Source: Marisa cornuarietis (Eukaryota; Mollusca; Gastropoda; Architaenioglossa; Ampullariidae). From it: a stretch of DNA of 64,000 nt. Each line of letters opens with the position of its first letter. Positions within the stretch are counted from its first letter, which is position 1. Below the pieces are notes generated by a model, which saw nothing but the letters and a program-made list of their open reading frames with translations, did no database searches and was not told the DNA's origin. Below are positions 20,201 through 54,456 of this stretch, piece by piece. Where the stretch lies: contig SMMW01000642.1 of the NCBI GenBank assembly GCA_004794655.1, positions 682,001 to 746,000 of the forward strand, in the 5' to 3' direction. The position numbers were made by a program, and so were the translations under genes.

Positions 20201-21309
20201 GGTTCTGTGTAGACTACAGACAGTTGAACTTAATCACTGTGTTTGATGCTGAGCCACTGCCTGATATGGACTATCTATTTAGTCGACTGGCTCACGCCAC
20301 CTGGTTTTCAAAAATTGATCTGGCCAAAGGATATTGGCAGATACCCGTCAATCCCAATGACAGGCAAAAACTTGCCTTTACTACACCTTACGGGCAGTAC
20401 ACGTGGCGTGTTATGCCATTTGGACTGAAGAATGCCGTGGGTGTCTTTAGTCGAATGATGCGAACGCTGTTGGAGCCACTAGACCGTATTGATATTCTGA
20501 ACTTTATGGATGATATACTGATCGTCAGTGATTCGTGGGAACAGCACCTAGAAGCGCTGAACTTAGTGTTTAGTCGTCTAGAACAGACAGGGTTGACTGC
20601 TCGCCCTACAAAGTGTTCTTTGGGATGTGAGGAATTAGAATACCTCGGACATAAAGTGGGTAGGGGTAAAATGTGGCCGGAAGAGTCAAAATTAGAGAAA
20701 ATACAGAACGTCCGTACTCCAACTACAAAACGTGAAGTAAGAGCATTTTTGGGCCTTGTGGGTTTCTTTCGCCGATATGTGCCACACTTTGCCGAGATCG
20801 CTTTACCACTCACAGACCTAACCAAGAAGGTGAAACCAAATAAAATAATATGGACTCCAGAGTGTGAAGAAGCTTACCAAACTCTAAAAGATCGCTTGTG
20901 TTCTCGCCCTATAATATCTCTCCCTGATGTACATCAGCAGTTTGTGCTACAGACAGATGCTTCTGATGTAGGGTTGGGAGCTGTACTGATGCAAGAACGA
21001 GAAGGAGCATTGAAACCCATCTACTACGCCAGCAAGAAACTGTCTGATGCAGAAAGGCGATATGCTGTTGTGGAAAGAGAATGTCTGGCGATTGTATGGG
21101 CCCTGAGAAAATTCGAGGTTTATTTGTATGGACGGGAATTTGTCCTGCAAACTGATCATCAGTCACTGAAGTATTTACAGAAAACAAAGACTGAGAACGG
21201 CAGACTTATGAGATGGGCCTTGTTGCTACAACCATTCTCATTTGTTGTTCAAGTTATTCCTGGAAAGGAAAATGTGGGGGCTGATTACTTGAGCAGGTTT
21301 GCTCCTTAG
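17230..21309 (+). CDS. Gag-Pol polyprotein with order Gag-PR-INT-RT-RNase H
   Basis: The 1,359-codon frame has no internal stop. ATG 17230 is only the first Met; the frame is open through the coiled coil upstream. Domains are: capsid with a SCAN-like segment (about 130-205); CCHC zinc knuckle CFNCGKPGHIKKDC (238-251); aspartic protease with DTGAD at 300; integrase zinc finger from H499 to the C536-x2-C539 pair; integrase core D569, D629, E665 with 35 residues between the last two; a GPY/F-like module near WRGPYEV; then RT with VDYRQLN and catalytic FMDD at 1092-1095; and RNase H with TDASD from 1242. All catalytic residues I can check are present. Usual Ty3/Gypsy elements place integrase last; here it precedes RT, as in Gmr1. 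The polyprotein ends 42 bases before the 3' LTR. Confidence 0.95.
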   Translation: MKLRERKFELEQEREKEIHCQQLEKGVVSSPSDPRIGTYRVKLPVFDETVEDLDTFLGRFECVAQLQNWDATSWGVMLGGQLRGRAAEVYLSLTDTERRDYNSVRVALREAFKLTPESYRCQFRKTRKLDRETFPQFVTRLTRYVERWLSLSGKETKYEDLLDLVLQEQMLEVVGGDMAVYLRQCLPKTVKEAAMLAERYADARRSVKRPSGVPYRTDSLPKDRSKLTEQAGTQQISCFNCGKPGHIKKDCTNRKQSFVPGNSSKVSVLMSDQSVQSEAGSYDPYCLATVGEQTVKAMRDTGADMLVVDASLVAQSDLLPIHRRIMMASKNEVHSCQTALVRLESPFYCGEAIAVVLAHLVVPVIIGNHIEQKDGTKVPVLVYPPLPPVTTPTVAVVTRAQAAREEQDARVPKPLKMTDSLLGEVTREDLHKLQLTGPELETLRQKAKEGKVEQSRKRGSIQFLWKNGTLMRQYTSDKGVYQQVCVPAALRQGLLRLSHDVPMAGHLGTQKTIDRLQANFYWPGMLSEVRRYVASCDACQRTLPKGRVSKVPLGQFPLIDEPFRRVAVDLVGPITPMSERKNRYILVAVDYATRYPEAVALPGIEAERIAESLWEIWTRLGVPKEILTDRGTQFVSELMRQVNKLLAIKGLTTTPYHAQCNGLVEKFNGTLKSMLRRLCQERPKDWDRFLPALLFAYREVPQGSLGFSPFELLYGRTVRGPLQILKELWTKNAPEEVKTTAQYVIDLRERLESTCAEAQKNLEKSAQRYAAAYNRQTKRRTFPVGSRVLLLLPTKSNKLEMAWRGPYEVKEKVNEMNYKIQVGDKLRLYHANLLKAYMEREADHPDTAKVSSEIPSSTVRVIMEEEGDDDELEPALRAEIPLPSLTSEEGPDNVKFGKGLNELQERQLAEICHKHARCLTDLPGSTDLEQFTLTLQDCQPVCVKPRSVPHSQVEIIKRELDSMMKLGVIEKTTSPYSAPIVLVRKKDGQVRFCVDYRQLNLITVFDAEPLPDMDYLFSRLAHATWFSKIDLAKGYWQIPVNPNDRQKLAFTTPYGQYTWRVMPFGLKNAVGVFSRMMRTLLEPLDRIDILNFMDDILIVSDSWEQHLEALNLVFSRLEQTGLTARPTKCSLGCEELEYLGHKVGRGKMWPEESKLEKIQNVRTPTTKREVRAFLGLVGFFRRYVPHFAEIALPLTDLTKKVKPNKIIWTPECEEAYQTLKDRLCSRPIISLPDVHQQFVLQTDASDVGLGAVLMQEREGALKPIYYASKKLSDAERRYAVVERECLAIVWALRKFEVYLYGREFVLQTDHQSLKYLQKTKTENGRLMRWALLLQPFSFVVQVIPGKENVGADYLSRFAP

Positions 21310-21337
21310 AAGCTTAACCAAGCCGTTGGTTGGTTTT

Positions 21338-21347
21338 GGTGGGGGGC
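21338..21347 (+). other. Polypurine tract
   Basis: The G-rich run GGTGGGGGGC lies a few bases before the 3' LTR start. By position it would prime plus-strand DNA synthesis. The exact ends are uncertain. Confidence 0.65.
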
Positions 21348-21351
21348 TATT

Positions 21352-22433
21352 TGTCACAAACCTGCTGTCTTAAAATTTTTTTTTATTTTTATCCTGAAAG
21401 GGGACAGGTAACGGGACTGGAAGGGGGGAGGTGTGAGCGGAAGAGTTAATGTGTATCGGTGTGAGGTCTGAGTGGGTGAGTCAGTGCCGGGCCGTGATGG
21501 CCGGTCGGCTGCTTAATTAACTGGTGTGACAAGTTTGTTTTAGGGGGATGGTGACGAAGGGAGAGAGTTTTGGGGTTTCTTTGTTTCTATTGTTTCCATT
21601 GATTTATGGTGATAAAGTCTGTTGTTGAGAGGATGGGATGGAAAGAATGAGAAGAGTGTTTCGGTGTACTTTGATTTTATTCGTATGCTGGTTCTCCTTG
21701 ACGGGAGCGGGGAAACTTGACGGTCTCCTCGGGCGTTGGGAAAGTCTTGACCAGACTTTATGTACCAAGTCCTGACCACGCTTGTGTTTATTTAGCAAGT
21801 CTTGACCAGACTTGAGTAAAATTTGTCATTTAAACCTGTTGAGGTGAGTGTATGTCTATGTTACTTACTGTTTTTAAATGGTGGAGTTTGAGAGAGTGAT
21901 TAATATAATTTTTGTATGAGATAAATAGATGAATGTATGTTATTGTAGTGGGGGAGGGAAATATTTAGATATTGATATATTGTGGGTTAAATATGGTTAT
22001 TTTCTGTCTAGGTTTACTATTTTTTTTTTATTTCATTTTTTTTATTCATTCATCTGGACAATTGACTGTGCATTCGCTGGCGGTCGGGACTGGGGGCGTG
22101 CATGATTCAGAAGAGACAGCACCAGGACCGGAGACTGTGTGGTGTGATTTGTGTTGGGTTTTCTTTTCTTTTCTGAAGACTGTGTTTGGGAGGACTGTGC
22201 CTTCAGGAGTGGAGGACTGCGCCTTTATGAGTGAGGGGAATATTATGTTTGAAGGAACTAAGGGTGAACATTGAATTTTTGACTGTGTTTAGTTGTTATT
22301 TTGAATTTAGATTTTTTTGTTTAGTTAATTATTAATTCTTCTTTTCAATTATATTTGTCTTTAAATTCAAATTGTGTTTGTTGTTTTAATAGTTACTGAC
22401 TCGTCTGAAAGGCACTGTAGAGTGCAGGTGACA
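21352..22433 (+). repeat. 3' LTR (1,082 bp)
   Basis: Nearly identical to 15548-16630. It begins TGTCACAAACC, ends GCAGGTGACA, and is followed by the target duplication CAAGG. Confidence 0.97.
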
Positions 22434-22930
22434 CAAGGCTGTTTGATGACACACCCATTAAGGGCGAGGTCGTAACAGGTGTAGACAGTGACATATATTT
22501 AGGTATAACTATTGACGTTAAGCTCACCTGGAAAACTCATGTTGATAGCGTTGTCAAGAAAATGCACAGCTGCCTTTAATGTTGGAGAAAACAGATCTTT
22601 AATGTCCGCCCTGAACTCCAGCAACTATTCTACATTTCAATAACACGCAGCACTGTGACTTTAGGTCTAGCGTGCTGTGGTGAGATAAACAGGATGGGGA
22701 CAAGCTGAACAAAAACATTAAACAAGCAGGAGGGGTGATTGGGAGGGTGCAGAATGACTGACTACAATCGTACAACAGGAATTGAACAACAGACGTATGT
22801 ATAGACAGAAGTAGGTTTACAGTTTCTCAAGCCAGAACCACACGATATCTACAATCTTTATTCCGGTGGCAATCGGCATATACAACCAAATCATGGCTGG
22901 GCCACGTAACTATCGTAATGTCTGATGTGG
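22434..22930 (+). pseudogene. Right fragment of the old LINE split by the LTR element
   Basis: It begins with the target duplication and continues RLFDDTPIKGEVV, then DIYLGITIDVKLTWKTHV, the conserved block after IVDFRK in CR1/Rex1-type RTs. Stops and frame changes follow from about 22578. Together with 15480-15547 it was one relic before the LTR element arrived. Confidence 0.65.
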
Positions 22931-24734
22931 CAGATTATTTCCTAGAAGGGATGAAGATGTTTTGCATCACCACCAGTCCTATTAACTGTCTGTGTGTAAA
23001 AGACTTCACAACGCCGTTGGATTTACCTCCTTGCATCTGAATTAAGAAAACTGTGCACAGCAATGGTTTGTTGAGTTCTGCTCATGTTATTAACTTGTTG
23101 ATGTGATTATGACTTTTTCACCATTTTCTCCCACTGTACACAAATCAATGAAGAGAATGCATAAAAAATGATTTATTCACAGTAAAGCACACTTCAGTTG
23201 TACAGGGGTCAATCTGAATGTTTTGGATTTGGGACAAAGTGAATAAAAGGAAATGACACTGGTGAACGTTGGGCTGCTATGAGGTCAGCCTGTAAGCCAC
23301 TAGGCTGCTCACATTAACTTCCTTTTGCAAATGTCTTGGGAGCCCACTAGTCGCCTACGATGTAGGTAGGGAGGGAAAAAAAGTGAAAAGCACAAGATCA
23401 ACGCATCTGCCCAACAGTTTGTCGAGATTTTTGTGGGTCCGACGGTCAGCACTTGCAGACATGCCCCACAATCTGAGATCTGCAGCCAGCATCGTCCGTA
23501 TCTTGTGAACCATCCCGAGGACCGACAAAAACAAGATTCTCCTTTTCCCCCGTTTCCTATAAACCCAAACAAGAATAGCACTTTGGGACGCGTCCACGGT
23601 GGGGGACATTGGCACTGGGGTAAATATTTCACATCACATGATAGTACCAGCAGATTCACAAACTTTGCAACTTTCTGTTTTGAAATAGAGAGATGGAGGT
23701 GACTACACAAATGTCTGAGGTGACAGTTACTGTTGTTTTCTGCAGGCTTGCTCGTCTGTTTCACTGTAGAAGTACGAAGAGCTAAAGGGGCGTCTTACAC
23801 ATTCACTGTTGTCATTCTCAACAAGCAGAAAAGATACAGTCAACAACAAATATACAGCAAGTCTCTTACCAAAAACATTGTTCACATGCCATCAGAACAA
23901 ACAGTGCGCCGACATGCACACCAATCTCTCTCTCTCTCACGCACACACACACAGATAAGACAAAGTACTCGGGCCACAAGTTGTCTGCAGTCACACTAGT
24001 ACATCACCCGCCTCAGCTGCTGCAGCGGTTGCCCTCCTGCTAATGCACCAAGTTCCACACGGCTCTTAAATATCGGTCTGTAGGCCAAACCATGATGTGG
24101 ACTCCAAGTGACTGGCCTCAGAAAGAACTAGCAAGGTAACAGAAGCAGGTCAGCGTCCTCACTAAGGTTCTGCTAGCAGTAAGTTCCCAACATGCAGAGA
24201 GAACTAGTGTTACCTTCATCCTCTCATCCTGCAGGGCTGTCTGATGGGCTCGTGTGTGGACTGCAGCAGGGCAAACAGTCGTGGCGCATGTAAAGACAGG
24301 AAAACAATACCAGGATTGTGGACACTAGTCCGTTACCTTGGACCACAGAAACTGAGGGGGGGGGGAGGATAAAGTTACAGAACATTCTTTTGATGGAGTG
24401 GAGTTCGACAGTTGGTGTGAATTTATCTTTACCCAGTAAGACTGCAGACTGTCATGTGACTTATTAGTCTAATAGGGATTGGGTGCATCAAGAAAAACTA
24501 AAATTGTAAGAATAATTCCCAGAGGTGAGTTTCAAAGTTATTACCTCCAAAAGGCGATTGTCACTCTTTTCATCAAAACAATCTCTCCATCCGTTCAGAT
24601 GTCACAGATCCAAGCGAACTTTGACAATACTGATCCATTTTATGACTGACAGTAATATTTGTAGTAACAGGTCACCCAATCACCTGAAGCACTTACCTAT
24701 TGTTTTGTCACAGAAACACTTTGTTATTTGAAGG
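22931..24734. other. Intergenic or NAA15 3' UTR, no gene recognised
   Basis: No conserved protein was found. A 151-codon minus-strand open stretch (23309-23764) has no recognisable motif. A TTTATT at 23172-23177 (AATAAA on the minus strand) could be the NAA15 polyadenylation signal, giving a 3.6-kb 3' UTR, but nearer unannotated signals cannot be excluded. Confidence 0.35.
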
Positions 24735-24931
24735 GTTAGGGGGAGGAACTTGTTTTATGTGGAGCCAGTAATTAAGGCTATATCACTATATATCACGGCG
24801 AGGCAGTCAGCCCTGTAAACAGATGCCACATACAGAGAAAGAACAGCGTGCCTGAGACGAGAGCTGAACCCACACAGCCAACCTTCACTGTATTGGTGAC
24901 AGGCGCTGTTGTGCCGCTGCACTGCCCAGTT
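24735..24931 (-). mobile_element. tRNA-derived SINE, copy 1
   Basis: Read on the minus strand it matches the SINE at 56911-57083: a tRNA-like head with GCACAACAGCGCCTGTCACC, then GGGTTCAGCTC (box B-like), TTTCTCTGTATGTGGCATCT, GTTTACAGGGCTGACTGCC and a GATATAGCCTTAATT tail. Roughly 80% similar by eye. It lies downstream of NAA15. Confidence 0.8.
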
Positions 24932-26755
24932 TATTGAGGCATGGAACTCCCACTTGTCTAGCCTTAAATCCACAACATCCTTTAGCATCTGCTTCAGTAA
25001 AAGACGAAAGGATCCGAGAGCTTAAAAAAACAACAACACTGATGCTCATCAGCTGCTAATGGCCAAAAGAAACGCTTGAAGAATTTGTACGAGTTCAATT
25101 ACTCTCGGGAGCACAAGGGCTCTTCTGATTTGTGGTGACAAGTCTTGTGCTGTCATGTCAGGAAGTCACCATGAACTTGCTTTCTAGGCCTGACGTTAGA
25201 TCCTCAAGACATGCATGTGGCTCACTGGCTATTTTGTTTGATCATTTGATGCATGTAATTTTGTACTGTTGCTGTCGCTCCCCCTTCAAAAAGGGCAATG
25301 GCCCCACGAATAAACAACTTGAACTTGTTTGATCATTTATGTTCTAGTGCCTTTCATAAGTAGCATCATCAGACCTACCTCGCTACTTCACTCACAAACT
25401 GTGGAAAATACACTGACCTGGAATTACATTTCCACTTGATATCACGGGGGAGGGGGACTAATCCTAAATTATCCACCCACCTCAAGAAACTCTGCATTCA
25501 TGACACTTAGCTTGCTGCTGACATGACTGTGCCACTAGCAGCAGTATTCTAATGCTGCTGTCATCATAGGCTTCCTGCCGACAAGCCACCTTAGCACAGG
25601 GTGTGAACTAGACATTATTTACTCTTCACACAATAAAATCATATATTAGTCATGTTGACGTCATATACACATAGTGTACACCTAATGTTAAGAAGACCAT
25701 GTTTATATGGTACTTATTTCTTTGAATATGCTCTGGACTTCAACAGCACATGCATGTGAATATCCACTCACACCCCTCCCTCCCTCCCTCCCACCCAAAC
25801 CTCAAACCATCCCTCCATTTGGTGCTGAAAGAATCAGCCTCTTTCATACCCGGAGCCCGTAGTCCTTGGCTGTGCAATCTTCTCTCCACTGCACTCTAAG
25901 CACTGCAGTAGACAGAGTTAATGGCCCGGCTTGACTGCAGTAGACAGAGTTAATGGCCCGGCTTGACTGCAGTAGACAGAGTTAATGGCCTGGCTTTTGT
26001 TACAACATGCCCACCTGACTTTCACTGTGGATGTAGTTACGGCATGTATGGCATGGTTCTTAGGATTCACACCGGGTTTGCACCTACAAATCTGCTTGAC
26101 GATGCTTGCGACCCTTAGTGCTATCACAGCCAATGCAGGTTACCCAGAATGCTTCAAAAACCTGAGAGGATTCTATGCAATAAAAGTGAGACAAATGGGA
26201 GGCCCAGGTGTTGCCAGCCAGTCCATCAATGAGACTACAGCACAGTACTTCCATCACAAAGCTCTAAGTGAGATTACAGCGTGGTACAGCCATCACAAAA
26301 CTCTCAGAATAGAAGGCAGGACAAAATGGTACGTAACGTCCGCATGGATCCGGTCAAATAAGTTATGCGTGGACTTCATGCGTAAAGCCAGGCCCGACAA
26401 GCAAAAGGCAAACAAGCTGTCAAACATCTGTCCCCGAGACGAGCTTGCCTGGTACTGCACCAGGTTACCGAACTCTTCCTGCAAGCTTCCTTTAGTTACT
26501 GCCTCTTGCCATCCACGTGTGTCGTCTGCTTATCTGGTGGCCTGCAAAAGCTGCCACGCGTGCAGGGTTATGCCCCTCGGTTGTATCCAAGAAAAGCTTC
26601 AGCAAAACCACACGTTAAGTCCGTGGCCAGCGCGCTGAGTGCTGGACTTTGTCTCCACACACACACACATACAAACAGAACCAGTCAGTTCGCCGCCAGC
26701 CAGTAAAGCCATGTGGACCAGTCCACACAAACTTGCTTTTTTTGCTCGTGGAAAC
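24932..26755. other. NAA15 3' flank, no gene recognised
   Basis: Apart from the 32-base triplication at 25903-25998 and a 41-base imperfect duplication near 26230-26310, I see no known element. The 217-codon plus-strand open stretch at 25985-26638 has no recognised motif and is probably chance. Part of this is likely NAA15 3' UTR. Confidence 0.4.
25903..25998. repeat. 32-bp tandem triplication
   Basis: Three copies of ACTGCAGTAGACAGAGTTAA followed by TGGCCCGGCTTG. The third has one change (CCTGGC). Confidence 0.9.
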
Positions 26756-51539
<24,784 letters not shown>

Positions 51540-51911
51540 CTTAAGTTTTCAAATGTGCTTGATACACATGTAGCTAAGATGGAAACTCTGGAAGTGGTCG
51601 GCACCACGAGGTGCGAATTCCGATATGGCGAACACGCGTCACGTGAGTTCTCGTCAGTGTGAGATTCTAGTCCTCAATGACTTACGCTTTAATTCTTTCA
51701 TAATTATATCTACAGTCATACAGATACTTAATATACTAATTAAGAAAAACTATATCTTTTACAAATTTTATTAACACCCCAGCAACAACCAAGATGGCTG
51801 CTCGCACCTGTGACTTGGTGCGGATGTGAGACAGACGGTCAGTTCATCTGCACACACACACACACAGTCCCAGTCGTATCCGAAACGCGTGAACGAATAG
51901 TTTTGTCCAAT
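51540..51911. promoter_or_regulatory. Shared bidirectional promoter of NAA15 and RAB33B
   Basis: 372 bases separate the two start codons. The stretch 51597-51650 is CpG-bearing (CACGAGG, GGCGAACACGCG). The palindrome TCACGTGA at 51639-51646 is an E-box of the USF/MiT type. CAAGATGGCTGC at 51790-51801 matches the YY1/TISU initiator pattern in RAB33B orientation and contains an ATG that opens an 11-codon upstream frame (51794-51829). No TATA box is evident near it. Start sites are inferred, not shown. Confidence 0.6.
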
Positions 51912-52187
51912 ATGAGTGGAGATTTAGCATCGCGTCGTTCATACGATGAAACACCACATACATCAAGGACCGAAATGGTGGACTCAGCTGAAGGAGGAGC
52001 TGTCCAAATTGTGGAGAAGCAAGTTCAACGACGAATATTCAAGATTATCGTGATTGGAGATTCCAATGTGGGCAAAACGTGTCTCACTTACCGATTCTGT
52101 TTGGGGAAATTTCCAGACAAGACTGAAGCTACTATTGGTGTCGATTTTAGAGAAAAAGCTGTTCAGGTTGATGGTGAACATCTAAAA
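51912..52187 (+). CDS. RAB33B: RAB33B exon 1
   Basis: Residues 1-92, from [16 protein letters not shown] through the P-loop and switch I to VDGEHLK. The donor is GTGAGC, phase 0. Confidence 0.94.
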
Positions 52188-54456
52188 GTGAGCGAAACTT
52201 CGATTTGTTTTCCTTACTCCTTTCTCTCATAATACAGCCTACAACAAGAACAAAGACATTCATGTATTGGCATTCAGCAGTGTCAACGCAAACTACCAGA
52301 GGATATACATGCACATCGTCTTCTGCCCTCATCCTGTGTTCCATGTACAAAACTGCACCTTCACAAAAGCTAATAGCATTACTAATCAAGTGATTGACTA
52401 ATACGATCCACATCTGGTAGCTATAACATCTTTAACACCCACCTACCAGTACACTCAAAACATGCCTATGCAGACAAGCACACACGCGCATACACACATA
52501 TTGGTGTTGATTTGAGATTTTCTTCGTCCGATGACACTATCCTTTAACTATTCTTGTCACCAGAACAGCATACGGTCACAGGATTTTTAGTTAGTGTGCA
52601 GCAAAACAATGGAACTCTCTCCTCTTCTATATCCGCCACCTATCCACCATTGAATCTTTTAAACGTGCTCTGAAAAACACATCTCTTCCTTGAGCATTAA
52701 TCCTGACAACAATCCACATAATGCAACTCCTTTTCCAATCTCCCCACTCCCTTTTCCATTTATTGCTACTTCCCTACACTCTTAGTTCGTTACCTGATTC
52801 CTCTTTGCGTTATTCTATATTTGTGTTTAATTAGTTATCACTAGTGTTGTTCATCCTTCCGTTCTTTCATATGTTGTCCATGTCTCGTTCTTGACTCAAG
52901 CACAAAAAGGATGCTCCTTATGAGTATGCGACATACAAATCATGCTTTTATTATTATTATATATCAAGTTTATTTGTATCTAAACTTCATGATTTATGTG
53001 AGGACTGTGCTCCAGAAATTGAAAATGGGAACATGATTTTATATAGGTAATAACGCTCAGATTTTGGCAGCTTTCAGACTGGGTTTCATTTTTGTCACCA
53101 GTGTTACCAATGGTTCAGTGCTTTCACTAGTGTTGTCTTAATGCTGACTGGGGATTCACGTGGCCACACTGAACAAGCACTTATAACTTTTGTTTTAAGG
53201 ATATAATCTTTTGAGCTTATGTGAGCCTCTTGCATCATTTATCTTTACTAGGAAACTTTGACACAGAAGCACAGCACCTGAATAATCTGAAATGTCACTC
53301 ATTCCCTCTCTCTGTTTGGTATTGATTGCTGGCAATGTTGTGATTGGTGTACTAGCATGATGTAGTACACTGTTTGCAGTGCTGGTTGATTGCAGGTGCG
53401 AATCACATACTTTTTTACTGGATAATTAATTAAGAGATGGGTTTTAGAAGCTGAAATTTACAGGTTAGTTGTATATCACCCACGTCTGTCGATATGTTCA
53501 AAAAATGCAAACCATTCGGGTTGGTCTTGAAGATGAAATTTTATTTTTTAAATACAGTGAAGCAAAGGTAATTTCTTTTAAAATACATGGACTGGATCTG
53601 TTCAGAGTTTGAAGAGTATATCCATTGATCCGGATGATTTAATGATAGAATACAAGTGTATGTGGCATGTATTGCTTTCTGTGCTATATTCTGTATGCTG
53701 TATATTGTGTTTGAAGCCTTATAGCTCATTACCAGTGTATGTGCCATGCATTGCCTTCTGTGCTGCATTCTGTATACTCTGTTTACTGTATATACACTTC
53801 TATGTGCTGTATTTGAGTTTTAAGTCTTTATAGGGATGTAGCACATCATAGGATTTATTATTATTACTATTTAGTGGGTTTGGGCATTATATTGTTGCTT
53901 TTCCTAAAAAAAAAAAAAAAGTCAAACAGTTTTATTTCTGTTTCAGTTGCAACTTTGGGACACAGCTGGGCAAGAAAGATTTCGCAAATCTATGGTACAG
54001 CATTACTACCGTAATGTACATGCAGTTGTCTTTGTCTATGACATGACAAAGATGTCTTCTTTTGAGAATATGCCGCAGTGGATTGAGGAATGTGATCGTC
54101 ACAATCTGAATAAAAGCATCCCTCGTATTCTGGTGGGCAACAAATGTGATGCAGTCGACCGTGTGGCTGTTAACACAAATCTTGCTCAGAAGTTTGCAGA
54201 CTCCCATAATATGCCACTGTTTGAAACATCTGCAAAAGATGATGAGAAAGCTAACCATGTGGATGCGATCTTCATGACAGTGGCACACAAGTTGAAGAAC
54301 TCCAAACCCATGATGCCTCCACACTTGGCTGATTTTGTCCCAGGTGATGTGCCTCGCAATGTGGAGTACATCAGCCTGCGAGGGAGCCCACATCACAGAG
54401 GCTTGCAGACCGCTGCTCGTGGTCAGTGTGGAGAGAAGTCAGACTGTGGATGCTGA
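51912..54456 (+). CDS. RAB33B: RAB33B, Golgi/autophagy Rab GTPase (complete, two exons)
   Basis: RAB33B is a Golgi-associated small GTPase acting in intra-Golgi and Golgi-to-ER traffic; its GTP form binds ATG16L1 in autophagosome formation. Exons 51912-52187 and 53947-54456 give 261 residues. P-loop GDSNVGKT (about 50-57), switch [11 protein letters not shown]3 WDTAGQ, G4 NKCD, G5 ETSAK and C-terminal CGC (double prenylation) are all present. [20 protein letters not shown] and [20 protein letters not shown] are diagnostic of Rab33. It is longer than the vertebrate protein (about 229) through an extended N-terminus and hypervariable tail. ATG 51912 has A at -3 and no in-frame upstream ATG was seen. 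The single intron splits the domain just before LQLWDTAGQ, as in vertebrates to my memory. Confidence 0.96.
52610..52970 (+). mobile_element. 5'-truncated CR1/L2-like LINE end with (TTA)n tail
   Basis: Sequence near 52625-52695 recalls the [22 protein letters not shown] C-terminus of CR1/L2 ORF2 (here broken). It is followed by a 3' UTR with CACAAAAAGGATGCTCCTTA and a terminal TTATTATTATTAT. Confidence 0.6.
53650..53815. repeat. Imperfect tandem duplication of about 82 bp
   Basis: GTGTATGTGGCATGTATTGC recurs as GTGTATGTGCCATGCATTGC 82 bases later. The flanks (TTCTGTGCTATATTCTGTAT) are also repeated. Confidence 0.75.
53947..54456 (+). CDS. RAB33B: RAB33B exon 2
   Basis: Residues 93-261 and TGA. 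It contains [44 protein letters not shown] and the prenylation end GEKSDCGC. Confidence 0.96.
   Translation: MQLWDTAGQERFRKSMVQHYYRNVHAVVFVYDMTKMSSFENMPQWIEECDRHNLNKSIPRILVGNKCDAVDRVAVNTNLAQKFADSHNMPLFETSAKDDEKANHVDAIFMTVAHKLKNSKPMMPPHLADFVPGDVPRNVEYISLRGSPHHRGLQTAARGQCGEKSDCGC

Larger units (their letters stand above)
15548..22433 (+). mobile_element. Gmr1-type Ty3/Gypsy LTR retrotransposon, recent insertion
   Basis: A complete 6.9-kb element with 5' LTR 15548-16630, primer site 16637-16654, gag and pol frames 16787-21309, polypurine tract about 21338-21347 and 3' LTR 21352-22433. A perfect 5-base duplication CAAGG flanks it (15543-15547 and 22434-22438). The LTRs begin TG and end CA and differ by only one substitution and one T-run length change, so the insertion is young. 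Integrase lies before reverse transcriptase, the Copia-like order that defines the Gmr1 group within Ty3/Gypsy. No envelope gene fits in the 42 bases between stop and 3' LTR. It sits between the convergent EXOC1 and NAA15 genes, in the EXOC1 direction. Confidence 0.96.
52188..53946 (+). other. RAB33B: RAB33B intron
   Basis: 1,759 bases. It contains a LINE 3' end (52610-52970) and an 82-base imperfect tandem duplication (53650-53815). The acceptor TTTCAG follows a 15-base poly-A run near 53910. Confidence 0.8.

Noticed and set aside
23309..23764. 151-codon minus-strand open frame downstream of NAA15
   Set aside because: No conserved motif or splice context; more likely NAA15 3' UTR or intergenic sequence.
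25985..26638. 217-codon plus-strand open frame opposite the NAA15 3' end
   Set aside because: It contains small tandem duplications and no known domain. An antisense non-coding role cannot be excluded, but nothing supports a protein.
51810..51911. Longer RAB33B start upstream of ATG 51912
   Set aside because: The upstream in-frame start is GTG, not ATG, and the added residues are low-complexity and not conserved.
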